Assembly: GCA_040437565.1 (NCBI GenBank)
Contig: JBDOQK010000003.1
Coordinates: 682,001-746,000 of the forward strand
DNA from: Albugo candida
Lineage: Eukaryota; Oomycota; Peronosporomycetes; Albuginales
Direction of reading: 5' to 3'
DNA: 64,000 nucleotides
The position numbers were made by a program, and so were the translations under genes. Under the pieces are notes generated by a model that worked only from the letters and a program-made list of their open reading frames with translations, was not told the DNA's origin and did no database searches. Shown here piece by piece: positions 34,801 through 47,651 of this stretch. Numbering within the stretch: the first letter of the stretch is position 1; every line of letters starts with the position of its first letter.

Positions 34801-35801
34801 TTGTCAGGAGTAGCTGTAGCCCCCATTCGAGCAATTGAGCTAAACGGCATATATGGCTTGATTCCTGGTATAGTGGTAGGTCTGCTTGGTCTGTTCATGA
34901 AGCCGCTGTATGGGATAGCGCTTGCAGCTTCGACGAATGCGACTGTCTTGCGTAATTTCGTGGATCCCAATACGCATGCATCACTCTCTCGCGTACGTCC
35001 ACCACGTCATATCGATCCTCAGACGCAGGAACTCAAGATATATTCTTACGTTGAATCTCTTGGAGAAGAAATACTGAGTCAGCTCCAGGAAGGACGATTA
35101 CGCGGAGAATCTTACGTCGGTCATATTGATCTCGAGCAGGAATGGTTGATGATCACCAATAAGCGCCTTTTGTTTCTGCGCAGTCAAGTCAATGAAGCAG
35201 ATAGGCGATATATCGTCGCACACGAAATTTATGTTGAAGAATTACTGCTACTATCTCATCAACCACTCGAAAGCAAAAAAGATGGAAAAGTACATTCTGT
35301 GGTGATATTTTGCCTCTGTGAGCCGAGTTTGTTGATCGCCCAAGCTACCGCTCAAATCAGCCGACAACGAGAACAACGTGGTCATCAAGCTGTATGGAAT
35401 CTATCCGTCAATACGAAAAAAGGATTCTGTTTGCAAAAAAAGAAGTTCGCACTACCCGAAACGAAGCTTTCATTTCTCAAAGCAATGCTGCAACAGCAAG
35501 ATCGCGCGGTGATTACTAGAAATGATCAAGAGGCTTGTCAATTCTTACTTAACTTGCCTTCACAATGAAGTCAGACACATTGGATGGAATCAGATGGCAG
35601 AACATCGGCCGAGTTGNNNNNNNNNNNNNNNNNNNNNNNNNNNNNNNNNNNNNNNNNNNNNNNNNNNNNNNNNNNNNNNNNNNNNNNNNNNNNNNNNNNN
35701 NNNNNNNNNNNNNNNNAATGCTGCAACAGCAAGATCGCGCGGTGATTACTAGAAATGATCAAGAGGCTTGTCAATTCTTACTCAACTTGCCTTCACAATG
35801 A
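19833..35801 (+). CDS. VPS13: VPS13-family bridge-like lipid transfer protein
   Basis: One giant gene. Exons: 19833-20291, 20348-20443, 20504-27966, 28031-31416, 31479-34131, 34196-34549 and 34606 to the stop at 35568 (or the copy at 35801). Introns are 56-64 nt. Six N gaps lie in it; dropping one copy at each keeps a single frame of about 4267 residues. The N-terminal chorein domain is clear (FETLVTGILTNLLGNYIDA, LKIPWNRLQSDSVVITIDDL). The C-terminal third has the VAB/SHR-binding repeats (YWIRNQTGLPLRYWG, IRSPLMIENRSASNLEVEH, FVPYWIVNMTGMPLEFSHD), then the ATG2_C/VPS13_C block (ILGSVDVLGNPLVAWNNL, GLIPGIVVGLLGLFMKPLYG) and a PH-like end. Role: bulk lipid transfer through a hydrophobic groove at membrane contact sites. 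Which organelle pair it serves cannot be read from sequence. Confidence 0.95.
22043..23878. repeat. Unmerged contig overlap around N gap 6 (868-bp copies)
   Basis: 22043-22910 and 23011-23878 are direct copies flanking 100 N, inside VPS13 exon 3. The frame continues across only if one copy is removed. Confidence 0.9.
25205..26204. repeat. Unmerged contig overlap around N gap 7 (450-bp copies)
   Basis: 25205-25654 and 25755-26204 are direct copies flanking 100 N, inside VPS13 exon 3. Confidence 0.9.
27444..27977. repeat. Unmerged contig overlap around N gap 8 (217-bp copies)
   Basis: 27444-27660 and 27761-27977 are direct copies flanking 100 N. The right copy runs into VPS13 intron 3 (27967-28030). 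Confidence 0.9.
28166..28803. repeat. Unmerged contig overlap around N gap 9 (269-bp copies)
   Basis: 28166-28434 and 28535-28803 are direct copies flanking 100 N, inside VPS13 exon 4. Confidence 0.9.
33014..33645. repeat. Unmerged contig overlap around N gap 10 (266-bp copies)
   Basis: 33014-33279 and 33380-33645 are direct copies flanking 100 N, inside VPS13 exon 5. Confidence 0.9.
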
Positions 35802-35849
35802 AGTCAGACACATTGGATGGAATCAGATGGCAGAACATCGGCCGAGTTG
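35484..35849. repeat. Unmerged contig overlap around N gap 11 (133-bp copies)
   Basis: 35484-35616 and 35717-35849 are copies flanking 100 N. Both contain the VPS13 stop codon (35566-35568 and 35799-35801) and differ by one silent base (CTT/CTC). Confidence 0.9.
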
Positions 35850-36012
35850 AGACACCATGAGGTCCTTCACCGTACCTGGCAGAAAAAACTCTCCCATGAC
35901 AATAGGAATAGCAATAGTGTTATTTCGATGTCTGTTTGACTCTATGCTCTAGATTACATGAAATACCACAAACCCATCAGCTCCTTCCATTGCTGAACGG
36001 GCTACGGGTTAT

Positions 36013-37215
36013 CTAATGATTAGTGTCCATCCTCACCATTTCTTGGTCGCGCAATCGCCCCTCCTCGATCAATGTGACATGAGCGGACTCTAACTGCGTG
36101 CTGGGATGCGAGTCTACTTCTGTTCCATTCATTTCGGAAACGTCAATTCCATAAAAATCGTGGATGACTTTGGGAGTGATTATTACGTCTTTGTGATTGA
36201 TGTCATGCATGTACGCGTCCAATAAGAACCAAATCATAGGAACTACATATAGAGCTGTGAACACGTCGATACTGTAATGCTTTCGAGCGGCCACAATCAA
36301 AAATGCTATGACGACTTGCACACTGATCATGAAGCCAATCAATAGCGGATGCGGCCAGTTTTTGCATACGCTGAGAATCAGACTCAATGTGTAAATGGTA
36401 TGGGAGCTAAACATCAAATCACCACATCCCCGTAATGCATCGATTTTGAAGAAAAATTGGAAGATTGATGGTGGTTCGAAATCTGTAATAAAAAAAGGTT
36501 TTCAGATAAGCCATCTCCAAGTTCTGCTGGCATTTTACTTGCCTGGATTCGGTATAACGCATTTCAAGTAATCATTTGGATTAGCTGCCTTGCATGCTTC
36601 GTCAAAAAGAAGGCGACAGTGTTCGGCAGGGCTTGGAAGCGATGTGATCATGAAAGAGCACACACGAAGCACCTGGGAAAAAACAGTGACTCAATGGCAC
36701 AAGAATTGGGAAGAATTGATAACGTACCAATGCAATGCTTATTTGAAGCAGTAAACGCTTTACTATGATAGCAATAAATCGCGGACGAAGTGGATTTTGC
36801 TTAAATACCAAAATGGAAAGCATCAAAAGTATTGTTGGACCGAATACTGCACCAAATACCAAGTATTCGGATAAGTGTGCGGCTGTACCAGTCAACTCGG
36901 GCATGAGAGCGTATCCAAGGTCATACAACTGGACTCGTTGCTGGACGGAAAGCACATTTCCCTGGAGGTAATAAGCCCAATTGTGGAATACGCTATGCAA
37001 ATCTAAATTGGGTTTTCGTTGAGTTATAAGCTCTGAGACGTCGTTCTCAGCTCAGAATTGAACGTACATTGCATTATAGTACAAGGTAGTAATATCTTCC
37101 ATTCCTTTAGCGCTATTGACAGCTCAAGCTTTATGTGATCGACTAAATTAGCCCAATTACGGCACTGAAAGTGCTGATAGTCTGAAGCTTCTGATTTGCT
37201 GAATAGCGAGAACAT
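36013..37215 (-). CDS. Sphingomyelin-synthase-like PAP2_C membrane enzyme
   Basis: Four exons on the minus strand: 37215-37068, 37002-36728, 36672-36543 and 36482-36013; introns of 65, 55 and 60 nt; 340 residues. The path has several membrane segments (YLVFGAVFGPTILLMLSIL; PLLIGFMISVQVVIAFLIVA) and the PAP2_C signature: SFMITSLPSP, GCGDLMFSSHTIYTLSLIL and ARKHYSIDVFTALYVVPMIW, which hold the His-His-Asp catalytic triad of sphingomyelin/ceramide-phosphoethanolamine synthases. The last intron (36483-36542) starts GC inside an otherwise ideal CAG|GCAAGT donor. Role: transfer of a phospho-headgroup to ceramide in Golgi or plasma membrane. Oomycetes are known for ceramide phosphoethanolamine, so that headgroup is my guess; inositol is an alternative. 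The start ATG at 37215 is the first in frame (MFSLFSKSEA); a further 5' exon is possible. Confidence 0.87.
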
Positions 37216-38600
37216 ACTTGATCGAACAAGCGCTTCGCTCCGGCGGGCGTTTCTTCCCAAAGTGTCAGTAGTAAATACCTGTTGGATTTTCAAGGCCAAA
37301 ATTGTAATGGTGCTATAACTTGACTGAATTATTTAGGAATTGACACTAAATATCAATGGGTATATTTATCTATGTATCAGATCTGAGATTCTCGCATTTC
37401 CACATGTTTTGAGCCATGTGGTTGAGATTTTGGACGAATAGCTCTTCGATGTGTGCGCTGACTTGCAGAAATCGAGATTGATATAGACATCGAGTAGCTG
37501 CATGTGATGGTGTCACAAATCAATCCCACAGTTTTGTATCTCGCTCTATTAGTGTGACACATATTCTGCGGTAAGGTATGAATGTAGCACGAACGCTGCT
37601 TGCGTAGCGAATCGATTGATGATCACTGTATCACTAAATCAAAAAGTTCATCCCATGAATGGATAGAAGCGAACATGAATTCTTTCTTTTTACCAGTCAA
37701 ACATTCGAGTTGAATCTGTGGTATGTGCCCATTGCAACAACCGATAATATACCTTACTATCAGAAAAGAGACTTTATTTGAGTGATTCTTGATCACAAAT
37801 CGCTAGCGCTCGATCAAACGCTGTGTTTATCGGTCGCTTATCATCGAGACAGTTGTGCCCATACATTCCTACACGCTTCCGGTCCAAGTAACCGCTTCAT
37901 AGCCAGCCAGCTCATGGTGGCTGCTATTCCGATCAATTACAAGTGATTCTCACTTCATCTATAGCCGTGATCTTATTTCTTCGCGTGGTATATGACGACG
38001 CCTTCAAGTCAAAAACGATTCTCGATCAGAAGATTACTCTCACGTTTGTCATTTTGGTTGTTGCAAGTTCTGACTTCGATACAAGGCTATGACGAGTTGT
38101 TGACATCTATATTGTGTGATCAATGTGGAATTCCATAATGAAACTAGTAGTCAGACATCAAATCCCGAGGATAGCGAGACAGTGACTGGGTCAGTTACCT
38201 TCCAAATAAATGTCGACTATAGCATCACACTTTAAGCAGCGCGACGACTGCTCTCACTTCTCACACTGGGGCTTCTCATAGAATGTAAGCGAGGATTTTA
38301 TTATGCGAGAAGGCATACTTCAGTTATCATCGTTATCACTTGGTATCATACTGTATCGCCCGATGGGTGCAAAGAAATCGTTGAAATGAATGTATACCAA
38401 AAACGAATAAATACGTAATTCGCATAAATAGATAAACTATTTCAAATAATAAGACTTGATAATAAAGCCTCTTATATTTAGTTCGCGCACTTCTTCCGAG
38501 CCATCATTTCTTCCGTCGCACTATTTGGAAGCTAAATAACGCGATTAGAAGACGGTGCTAATAAAAAAAAAATCAAGCTACGTCAATATTTGTAGGACTT
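37216..38600. other. Intergenic spacer, no gene seen
   Basis: About 1.4 kb between divergent genes. Frames are short and lack recognisable motifs; no tRNA-like T-loop sequence was noticed. The last 250 bp before 38601 are AT-rich with a run of nine or ten A shortly upstream of the start at 38601. Confidence 0.4.
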
Positions 38601-40774
38601 ATGTTGACACGATCAAGTACAAATTTGCGATCTGTACAGACCAAACAAGAAGCTACTAATGATTCAGAGAATTGCAGTCCCATCAATATGTTATGTAGCA
38701 GCCATACCAATGGCACTGCTGCTACTGAAACAGAATCATCTGAACACACACAAGTCAAATCGCCACTGATAGCAAAAAATGACTACCTTGCTCCTGATGC
38801 AGCTCCGCTGCTCGGGCCCGATACATGTGACATTCCGGCTTCACGGCAACCAACGGATAAAATTTCAGAAATCTCGCAGATATCAATGCAACTTCAGCAA
38901 CATGAGCAAAATGGAGTACATTCAATTTTACAAGAAGTAGATGCAGCAAATACGGTGATGGCTTCTCGTGTAAATGACGCAACGATGCAACAATTGCTAT
39001 TTCAGGCTCACGACCAAAGACATGATACCATTCAATTTTCCAGAGAGGACGATTTCACCAAAGTTACAGACTCGACTTTGCTGTCTGTGACATCTGAACC
39101 ACCTTCCGCAGTGATGTCGACTTCCGTAAATGCTTCTGTGGTCACTCCTCCAGATTGTTCTATCGCTGGTTCTTTCAGGACTATGTACTCTACTACCAAT
39201 AGCTCAAGCATGATTGAATCACAAAACAATTATCATAACGTGCTCAAACGAAAAAGTATTCCACTCAGTATGAAGAAAGAAGCAATCGAATGGATCAGTG
39301 GTCCAGGTAAAGGTATCCCTTCACGAGCTGAAAAACACTTTAGCGCTTTAGATTGGGATGTGAGTGCTTCGTCATTCCGAAAATGGTGGAAGAATCGTGA
39401 CAAAATAATGCGTGATGCCTCGAATAAAAAGCGAATTGCCGGTGGCGGTAGGAAACCCTATCTTGAATCTACTGAAGAAAGACTGCTGGTGGCTGTCATT
39501 CAAGAGCGTGCGAAGAAGGATCGAGTAACTCGCAAGTGGATCGCTCAGACTGCACAGCAGATGTTCCAGCATTCTAACTCTAATTTTAAAGCCTCTGAAA
39601 ATTGGGTCACCAAATTTATCCGTCGAAATGGATTGACATTGAAGCGAAGCTATGTCACCTACCCAGTGGATGGTACAACAGGGCTTGAAGAATCAGTCAT
39701 CGTCGAAGATACGTCACATCACGATCGAGGCGAAGCCGATAGGATGCTTATGAATCAGCAATCCGATCATNNNNNNNNNNNNNNNNNNNNNNNNNNNNNN
39801 NNNNNNNNNNNNNNNNNNNNNNNNNNNNNNNNNNNNNNNNNNNNNNNNNNNNNNNNNNNNNNNNNNNNNNGTCTGTGACATCTGAACCACCTTCCGCAGT
39901 GATGTCGACTTCCGTAAATGCTTCTGTGGTCACTCCTCCAGATTGTTCTATCGCTGGTTCTTTCAGGACTATGTACTCTACTACCAATAGCTCAAGCATG
40001 ATTGAATCACAAAACAATTATCATAACGTGCTCAAACGAAAAAGTATTCCACTCAGTATGAAGAAAGAAGCAATCGAATGGATCAGTGGTCCAGGTAAAG
40101 GTATCCCTTCACGAGCTGAAAAACACTTTAGCGCTTTAGATTGGGATGTGAGTGCTTCGTCATTCCGAAAATGGTGGAAGAATCGTGACAAAATAATGCG
40201 TGATGCCTCGAATAAAAAGCGAATTGCCGGTGGCGGTAGGAAACCCTATCTTGAATCTACTGAAGAAAGACTGCTGGTGGCTGTCATTCAAGAGCGTGCG
40301 AAGAAGGATCGAGTAACTCGCAAGTGGATCGCTCAGACTGCACAGCAGATGTTCCAGCATTCTAACTCTAATTTTAAAGCCTCTGAAAATTGGGTCACCA
40401 AATTTATCCGTCGAAATGGATTGACATTGAAGCGAAGCTATGTCACCTACCCAGTGGATGGTACAACAGGGCTTGAAGAATCAGTCATCGTCGAAGATAC
40501 GTCACATCACGATCGAGGCGAAGCCGATAGGATGCTTATGAATCAGCAATCCGATCATGTCTTTAATGAGAATACAATGAGTATGGTCTCTACTGGAATC
40601 GCGGATGGGTTTCATGCGTCCCCTGCTCATGATGTTTTGGACGTAGATGCTGGCTCTAGAAGCGGTACACTCGAATCCCATCTGATTCTACATCATGAGC
40701 ATCCATCGAATTCTGGTGACGTGATGATACCAGACGACAACATCAATGACATCCAAGGAAGGTATGTCTCATAA
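38601..40774 (+). CDS. CENP-B/Tigger-type HTH DNA-binding protein (no transposase domain)
   Basis: ATG at 38601; 461 residues after collapsing gap 12. Residues 1 to about 210 are Ser/Thr/Gln-rich and unstructured in look. Around 214-350 lies a bipartite CENP-B-type DNA-binding region: LSMKKEAIEWISGPGKG, SALDWDVSASSFRKWWKNRD, then the second helix set GGGRKPYLESTEERLLVAVI, VTRKWIAQTAQQMF and FKASENWVTKFIRRNGLTLK. The remaining roughly 110 residues are acidic; no DDE catalytic domain follows. The frame ends at 40774 (GRYVS), but AAG|GTATGT at about 40761 is a strong donor. A 60-nt intron ending 40819 would change the tail to GRAVV with a stop at 40830-40832. Likely a transcription factor or a domesticated pogo/Tigger DNA-binding domain. 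Which target it binds is unknown. Confidence 0.8.
39083..40558. repeat. Unmerged contig overlap around N gap 12 (688-bp copies)
   Basis: 39083-39770 and 39871-40558 are direct copies flanking 100 N, covering the whole DNA-binding region of the CENP-B-type gene. This is not a domain duplication. Confidence 0.9.
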
Positions 40775-40832
40775 ATTCATCCAATTTTATCATCTGATGT
40801 ATCACAAGCTATCTGCTAGGGCTGTTGTTTGA

Positions 40833-41234
40833 TAGGTTTCAAATTCATTTTGAATGCGTTTTGACTTTGTCAACATTGCATGTACATTGGATTGATATCC
40901 GGTTCTGTAAAGCTCTGATGATAGAATTCGTTATGGCCGAGTACCAATACGATATTTACCGAGATTTCCGTCTCTTTTCCTTTTCAAGTGCGTTCAATAT
41001 TTGAGCAAATCTCAGTATAGCTTTTCATTATCGTTTGAGTGTATGGACCTGCTCATGAGAAACAATGCAAAGTCGTTTGCACAATCACACGCAAAAGCGT
41101 CCCATACCTCAACAATTCCTCACATAAGCGCATGCATCCGTTACATCCAGACGCCTTCACGTATTGTGTTCACAGCGTGAGGTATAGTCGAGATCCAGGT
41201 TTAGCATGACGTAGCTCTTGGCATGCTGTCGATT
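40833..41234. other. Short convergent spacer, no gene seen
   Basis: About 400 bp between the CENP-B-type gene and the DRC2 stop. No frame of note. Confidence 0.4.
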
Positions 41235-42902
41235 TTAACCTTGAGAAATGTATCGATTTGCATTGACCATGTGATTGCCGTCTACGACAGGTTTATGCAC
41301 GCTACGACCGCCGCTGGTTGCGTCAGATCTGAATAGGTTGAGATTCCCTTTGATGATTAGTAATGAGTTGACTTTATTCATGACGTCAGAATTGACCAAA
41401 GTGCCGTCTGTAATATGCTTCAAACATATTTCAATTTCCTTGTTTTCGATCTCCAGGCGTTCTTTTGCACGTTTGAGGACCAGTTCATCAAGCACCACTT
41501 TGTTAAACCGTTTCCAAAAGTTATCGAGATAGTTCCATTCCGTGACAGCTTTACCATCGGGATGAGTCACCAAAGCCTGATACTCATAAAATCTTGAATC
41601 GTTTCGATCCTCCCCACCCGGAACGGAGTCGGAGTCGGAGTCGGAGACGGCACATCGAATACTGTTACTAGTTGCATCAGCCTCTGCTTTGTATTCTTCC
41701 GAGTTGATCCCTACAAATGGTGCTATGCGTTCCGAGTCCGTTTCACATTTGCGAACAAGCTCTCCAAGTGATAGGATCCGTTCCATCAGTTTAAGCTGCT
41801 CATCTAAAGTAGCTATAGTCGTGTGTGCTTTTCCCGATAATTCAGCCAGCTGCTTCCTATTTCTATCTCTCATCGTGTTCATTTTCGTCTTCAGTTTCTG
41901 GAAATGAGCTGCCACAGTCTTCCGCTCCTTTTCCAGACCTCGGTTTCTTTCACTGCTTTCTTTGCCATCCTGAGCGATCTTGGTTCTCCAAGCGGCGATA
42001 GTGAATTGTATGCGCTCAATTTTTCTGATCTTTAGCTCGATATCTCGAGACAAATCCTGATCTTTTGTCTTCAGATATTTGAAGTCCTGAGTTCGTTGAT
42101 CGGTATTTTGTAGATAAGTCAGATGAGCAGCTTCAAAATGCTGTTCTAATTCTTCAATAGAAGAATCTAGCATAATGCGCAATACATTAAATTCTTCCGA
42201 GTTTTTATTCCTTATTTCTTCTCTCAATTGTTCGTGCTCCTGACGTGCCTCAGCTTCTCTTTCTCTCTCTTGTACTTCCACAGCACGCATGAGTCTATTC
42301 AGTTCCTGTTTCTCAATACTGTGCTGATTGATCAGATTCTGTTTCTCCGAAGCATAACCCTGTGAGAGATATTCAAGATCTCTTTGAAAATCTCGCTCTA
42401 ATGCTGTCATACGCTTATCTTGTAGCGCTATAAGACGATCCACATGACATAGATGCGACCGCAAAGAAGCTTGGAATTGTTCTTCTGCCTCGTCCAGATC
42501 ATGGGTGAGCATCTGAATGGCCGCATCTTTGCGATCCAAATCGCGTTCATGCTGTTGTGACCGGATCTCAACCTGTTTGCGTAAGTTTTCTACCTTCAGT
42601 GCACGCATAACAGAACGCCATTGACTTTGTATCTTTGACAGATTCAACCTCGATATTTTCTCTTCTTTCTCTTTCATATCTAGCAGTTTCTTGTTCTTGG
42701 TTACAGCTAAACGCTTCAAAGAATCCATCATCTCCATTCGCTGGATAGAGTCCTGTAAGCGTAAATCCTCATCTGTGCCATCTGGAGTAGCCTTGGCGAC
42801 ATCCTTACTCTGGCCTTTCACGGCTTTACCTAATTGTGCTCCACCACGCAATCTTATCGTTGCATGGAGCACTAGCGCTGAACTGCCGTCGAAGCTGATC
42901 AT
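41235..42902 (-). CDS. DRC2: Dynein regulatory complex subunit 2 (CCDC65)
   Basis: Single exon of 555 residues from ATG 42902; an in-frame TGA lies ten codons upstream, so the start is firm. The protein is almost entirely coiled coil from residue 60 on. Family blocks: LNLSKIQSQWRSVMRALK, AAIQMLTHDLDEAEEQFQ, RSHLCHVDRLIALQDKRM and near the end NYLDNFWKRFNKVVLDELVL and ITDGTLVNSDVMNKVNSLL. These match the order and length of CCDC65/DRC2. Role: part of the nexin-dynein regulatory complex linking outer doublets in motile flagella. A GGAGTC hexamer run at about 41625-41648 encodes an SDSDSDS tract. With DNAAF1 this is the second flagellar gene in the window. Confidence 0.92.
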   Translation of the reverse strand: MISFDGSSALVLHATIRLRGGAQLGKAVKGQSKDVAKATPDGTDEDLRLQDSIQRMEMMDSLKRLAVTKNKKLLDMKEKEEKISRLNLSKIQSQWRSVMRALKVENLRKQVEIRSQQHERDLDRKDAAIQMLTHDLDEAEEQFQASLRSHLCHVDRLIALQDKRMTALERDFQRDLEYLSQGYASEKQNLINQHSIEKQELNRLMRAVEVQEREREAEARQEHEQLREEIRNKNSEEFNVLRIMLDSSIEELEQHFEAAHLTYLQNTDQRTQDFKYLKTKDQDLSRDIELKIRKIERIQFTIAAWRTKIAQDGKESSERNRGLEKERKTVAAHFQKLKTKMNTMRDRNRKQLAELSGKAHTTIATLDEQLKLMERILSLGELVRKCETDSERIAPFVGINSEEYKAEADATSNSIRCAVSDSDSDSVPGGEDRNDSRFYEYQALVTHPDGKAVTEWNYLDNFWKRFNKVVLDELVLKRAKERLEIENKEIEICLKHITDGTLVNSDVMNKVNSLLIIKGNLNLFRSDATSGGRSVHKPVVDGNHMVNANRYISQG

Positions 42903-43066
42903 GACTAAACGATTAAAAACGTAACATCAGTTTTTCGATTCCCTTTAGATTTCTAAAACTGTGGACCCGAAACGGCCAGATAGATGCGACCACTTGTGTG
43001 ATAGCGTCTATATGCGCCAACAAGTAAGGATCCGATGCAAAATAACGATTTTATATGTTCAACGCA

Positions 43067-44374
43067 TTATCGCTTTCTCTTTGTTTCTTTTCTCAAGATT
43101 TTGCCGGGAGCGAGGTACGGCCGTTGTTGATATAGCGGTCCGTTTGCTGTTGTGTCCGCTGCGTACTCTCCTTGGGAAAATAGAGCATCCGCCCATTTTC
43201 CACGGCCAGCGGTGGGATCAAGCGGATCTACCTTGCTATTTTCTTTCCGCGACCTCGGTCGTTTCTTATTGCTGGTATTATGCTCGACCGAGTTCGTTCG
43301 AACTGATGGAGAAACAGATCTCGGTGCATTTTCGCTTGTGATTAAAGATCGGGTCGCTGCGGGAAGCACCTGGCTGGTTTTCACAGAGATATCTTGACCA
43401 GTACCGGAGTTTTCCGATAAAATCTGTGTGCTTGTATCATGTTGACCCTTACCTTCTGTTTCGGTCTGGGAGCATGGATTCAACTTTTCTGGATTAGTTT
43501 GGCCGCATTGTTCGAGTATTTTATCAAGCTTTGACATGGCATTCAGCGCTTTTTCTACGCAGTTCAGTAAGATTGAAGTACAAAGACATATAGTAGAGAC
43601 GAAAGCAGATCTACCGTTAGATACCGGGACGTTTGGAAGGGTCCATGTTGATTCATGAGTTTTTTTGTTCCAGTAGTATACATGATTGGTGGTGGAGTCT
43701 CGGAGTGCTTGCCAATCGCTCATAACGTCACTAATTGATACGACTTGTCAGTCTTGGACGTCACGCAAATTAGACCAAAAACGTACGATTCCGAACTATT
43801 ATCGCCATCAAGGCTTCTTTGCTCCTTCAATCAATGTATATCAGACGTCAGGAATTTCATTTACTCGTTCACGACGACAACCTTTTCTGATGGAGGCTCC
43901 CACCGCGTTTCGTTCGTTTTCTGTAGGATTTGTGAGAAATAAGTTTATCGCATTATCAGTAGCTTGAGATACCTCATTCCAGAAATACTTCTGACCGGAT
44001 TCCGAATCGAAAGCCTCTTTCCAAGTCTCTACTTGTTTTGATGTTTTGCAATTCGAGTTTATCATCAATTCTTCTTTAGTATAGTATTGTTCTCGATCTG
44101 ATAATGAATTACTCGTGGATAACGCTTTAGCATTGCGCTGTGCAATAACCTGCAGCGTGTTGTCTCGTATTCTCGGGTCCACGGTCATCAGGGAAGACTC
44201 AGGATACTGTTGTGTGATGAATTGAGATACTTTGTTCTTGTACTTTGATCGCGCATTTTCTTCCCTTAGCTGCTCTTGGTAGCTTGGGCCACTTCCAGTT
44301 TCGGATAGATGCCTCATTGCAGTGGCACGAGCTCTTTGAGCTTCATGCTCTTTTCTGACTCGGTCTAGTGACAT
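43067..44374 (-). CDS. PQBP1: PQBP1-like splicing factor with two WW domains
   Basis: Four exons on the minus strand: 44374-43973, 43920-43865, 43730-43615 and 43554-43067; introns 52, 134 and 60 nt; 353 residues. Splicing builds a complete first WW domain (WKEAFDSESGQKYFWNE joined to KTNETRWEPP) and a second one (WQALRDSTTNHVYYWNKKT, STWTLP). The C-terminus has the PQBP1 signature DPLDPTAGRGKWADAL, then AADTTANGPLYQQRPYLAPG, which in the human protein docks onto the U5 protein TXNL4A/Dib1. Role: a spliceosome-associated adaptor binding proline-rich partners and the U5 snRNP. Human PQBP1 has one WW domain, so the doubled WW is notable. A nuclear basic stretch (KKRPRSRKEN) precedes the C-terminal motif. 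It lies 164 bp upstream of DRC2 on the same strand. Confidence 0.88.
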
Positions 44375-45546
44375 TTATTTTGTATATTACTATAATATAT
44401 CATGAGGTTTATTCAATCCCATACATTCAAATGTGCACTTAGATTATAGCAATTACAGCGACCAGAGTTTTTTCCATCAAACAGCTATTCTATGGATCAA
44501 AGCATGTTAGCAAACCTTTCAGTATGGTATTCTCAACTGTCACAGCTCAAACTTTGGTCAGTACTCGAGCTTTTTGGTTTGCAAATATTCGAGTCTTGCA
44601 TTGACACCGCGAATCGGAGTGGCATTCACTCACGGACTGATTTGAAAAGCAACAAGATGGTCGATCTGTCGAATACTTACGTTCTTACACCCCTCATCAC
44701 AATGTTATTACCCACATGATAGTAATTAGACAAACGAAAATGCTTACAATAGATTCTCGTTTCGCTGCTCCTGTAGCAAAATATCTGCATGAATATCAAC
44801 GGTGAGGTGAGTCAGCAAATATGTCTGCGGCTGAAAGTGTCGTGAAAGAGGATGTTGCGACCAAGCACATTGACTTTGAGAACGCGTAACGAAATGCCAA
44901 GGCGTGCAGCTCAGTTTTATGATGATACGAATGACAAATCAAAGTACACATAGCATATTATTCTACATACTTGTACGCAACCGACTCTACGACTTTAAAC
45001 TACAGCCTAAGATTGAGACGCTATATGACAGCTCCATAGAATCGTTGTATAAACATTACCATCCACTTATTCGGTAAGTTCCCCTGACTACTTGCATTGT
45101 TCAAGGTCTAAGTGCTAGAGATCAAGGCGCTCACGACGAAAGGTGTCCCCTTCACTTGCTTGTTGGCTACTCTATCTGAAAGGAGCAAATCCTCGTGTGC
45201 TACTGAGTGAGTGCACGAGAAAAAGCTTGGCATTGAGACCGCGATGGGCAATATGGACGTGACCGAACCTAGACGACACGGACCAGGANNNNNNNNNNNN
45301 NNNNNNNNNNNNNNNNNNNNNNNNNNNNNNNNNNNNNNNNNNNNNNNNNNNNNNNNNNNNNNNNNNNNNNNNNNNNNNNNNNNNNNNNTAGACGACACGG
45401 ACCAGGACCAAGCCTTCAATACATTTTCTAAGCGAAACGAGCCAGCTATTTACACCCAATCATTTCAACCGTCAAAAACCAAAAGCCCCCAAAATTTCTA
45501 AACTTGCATTTTTGAATAAAGTAATCGAGAATAAACATTTACCATA
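44375..45546. other. Intergenic spacer upstream of DED1, with N gap 13
   Basis: About 1.2 kb. An ATG frame of 75 codons at 44492-44719 (MDQSMLANLSVWYSQLSQL) has no recognisable domain. Gap 13 (45289-45388) is flanked by 19-bp copies (45270-45288, 45389-45407). The remainder is presumably the DED1 promoter and 5' leader. Confidence 0.4.

Positions 45547-47651
<2,105 letters not shown>

Noticed and set aside
39083-40558. Duplicated CENP-B DNA-binding domain
   Set aside because: The two copies are identical and flank a 100-N gap, so they are one domain seen twice.
42840-42902. Ubiquitin-like tail (IRLRGG) near the N-terminus of DRC2
   Set aside because: Only about 20 residues precede it, with an in-frame stop ten codons upstream; no ubiquitin fold is possible, so the resemblance is chance.
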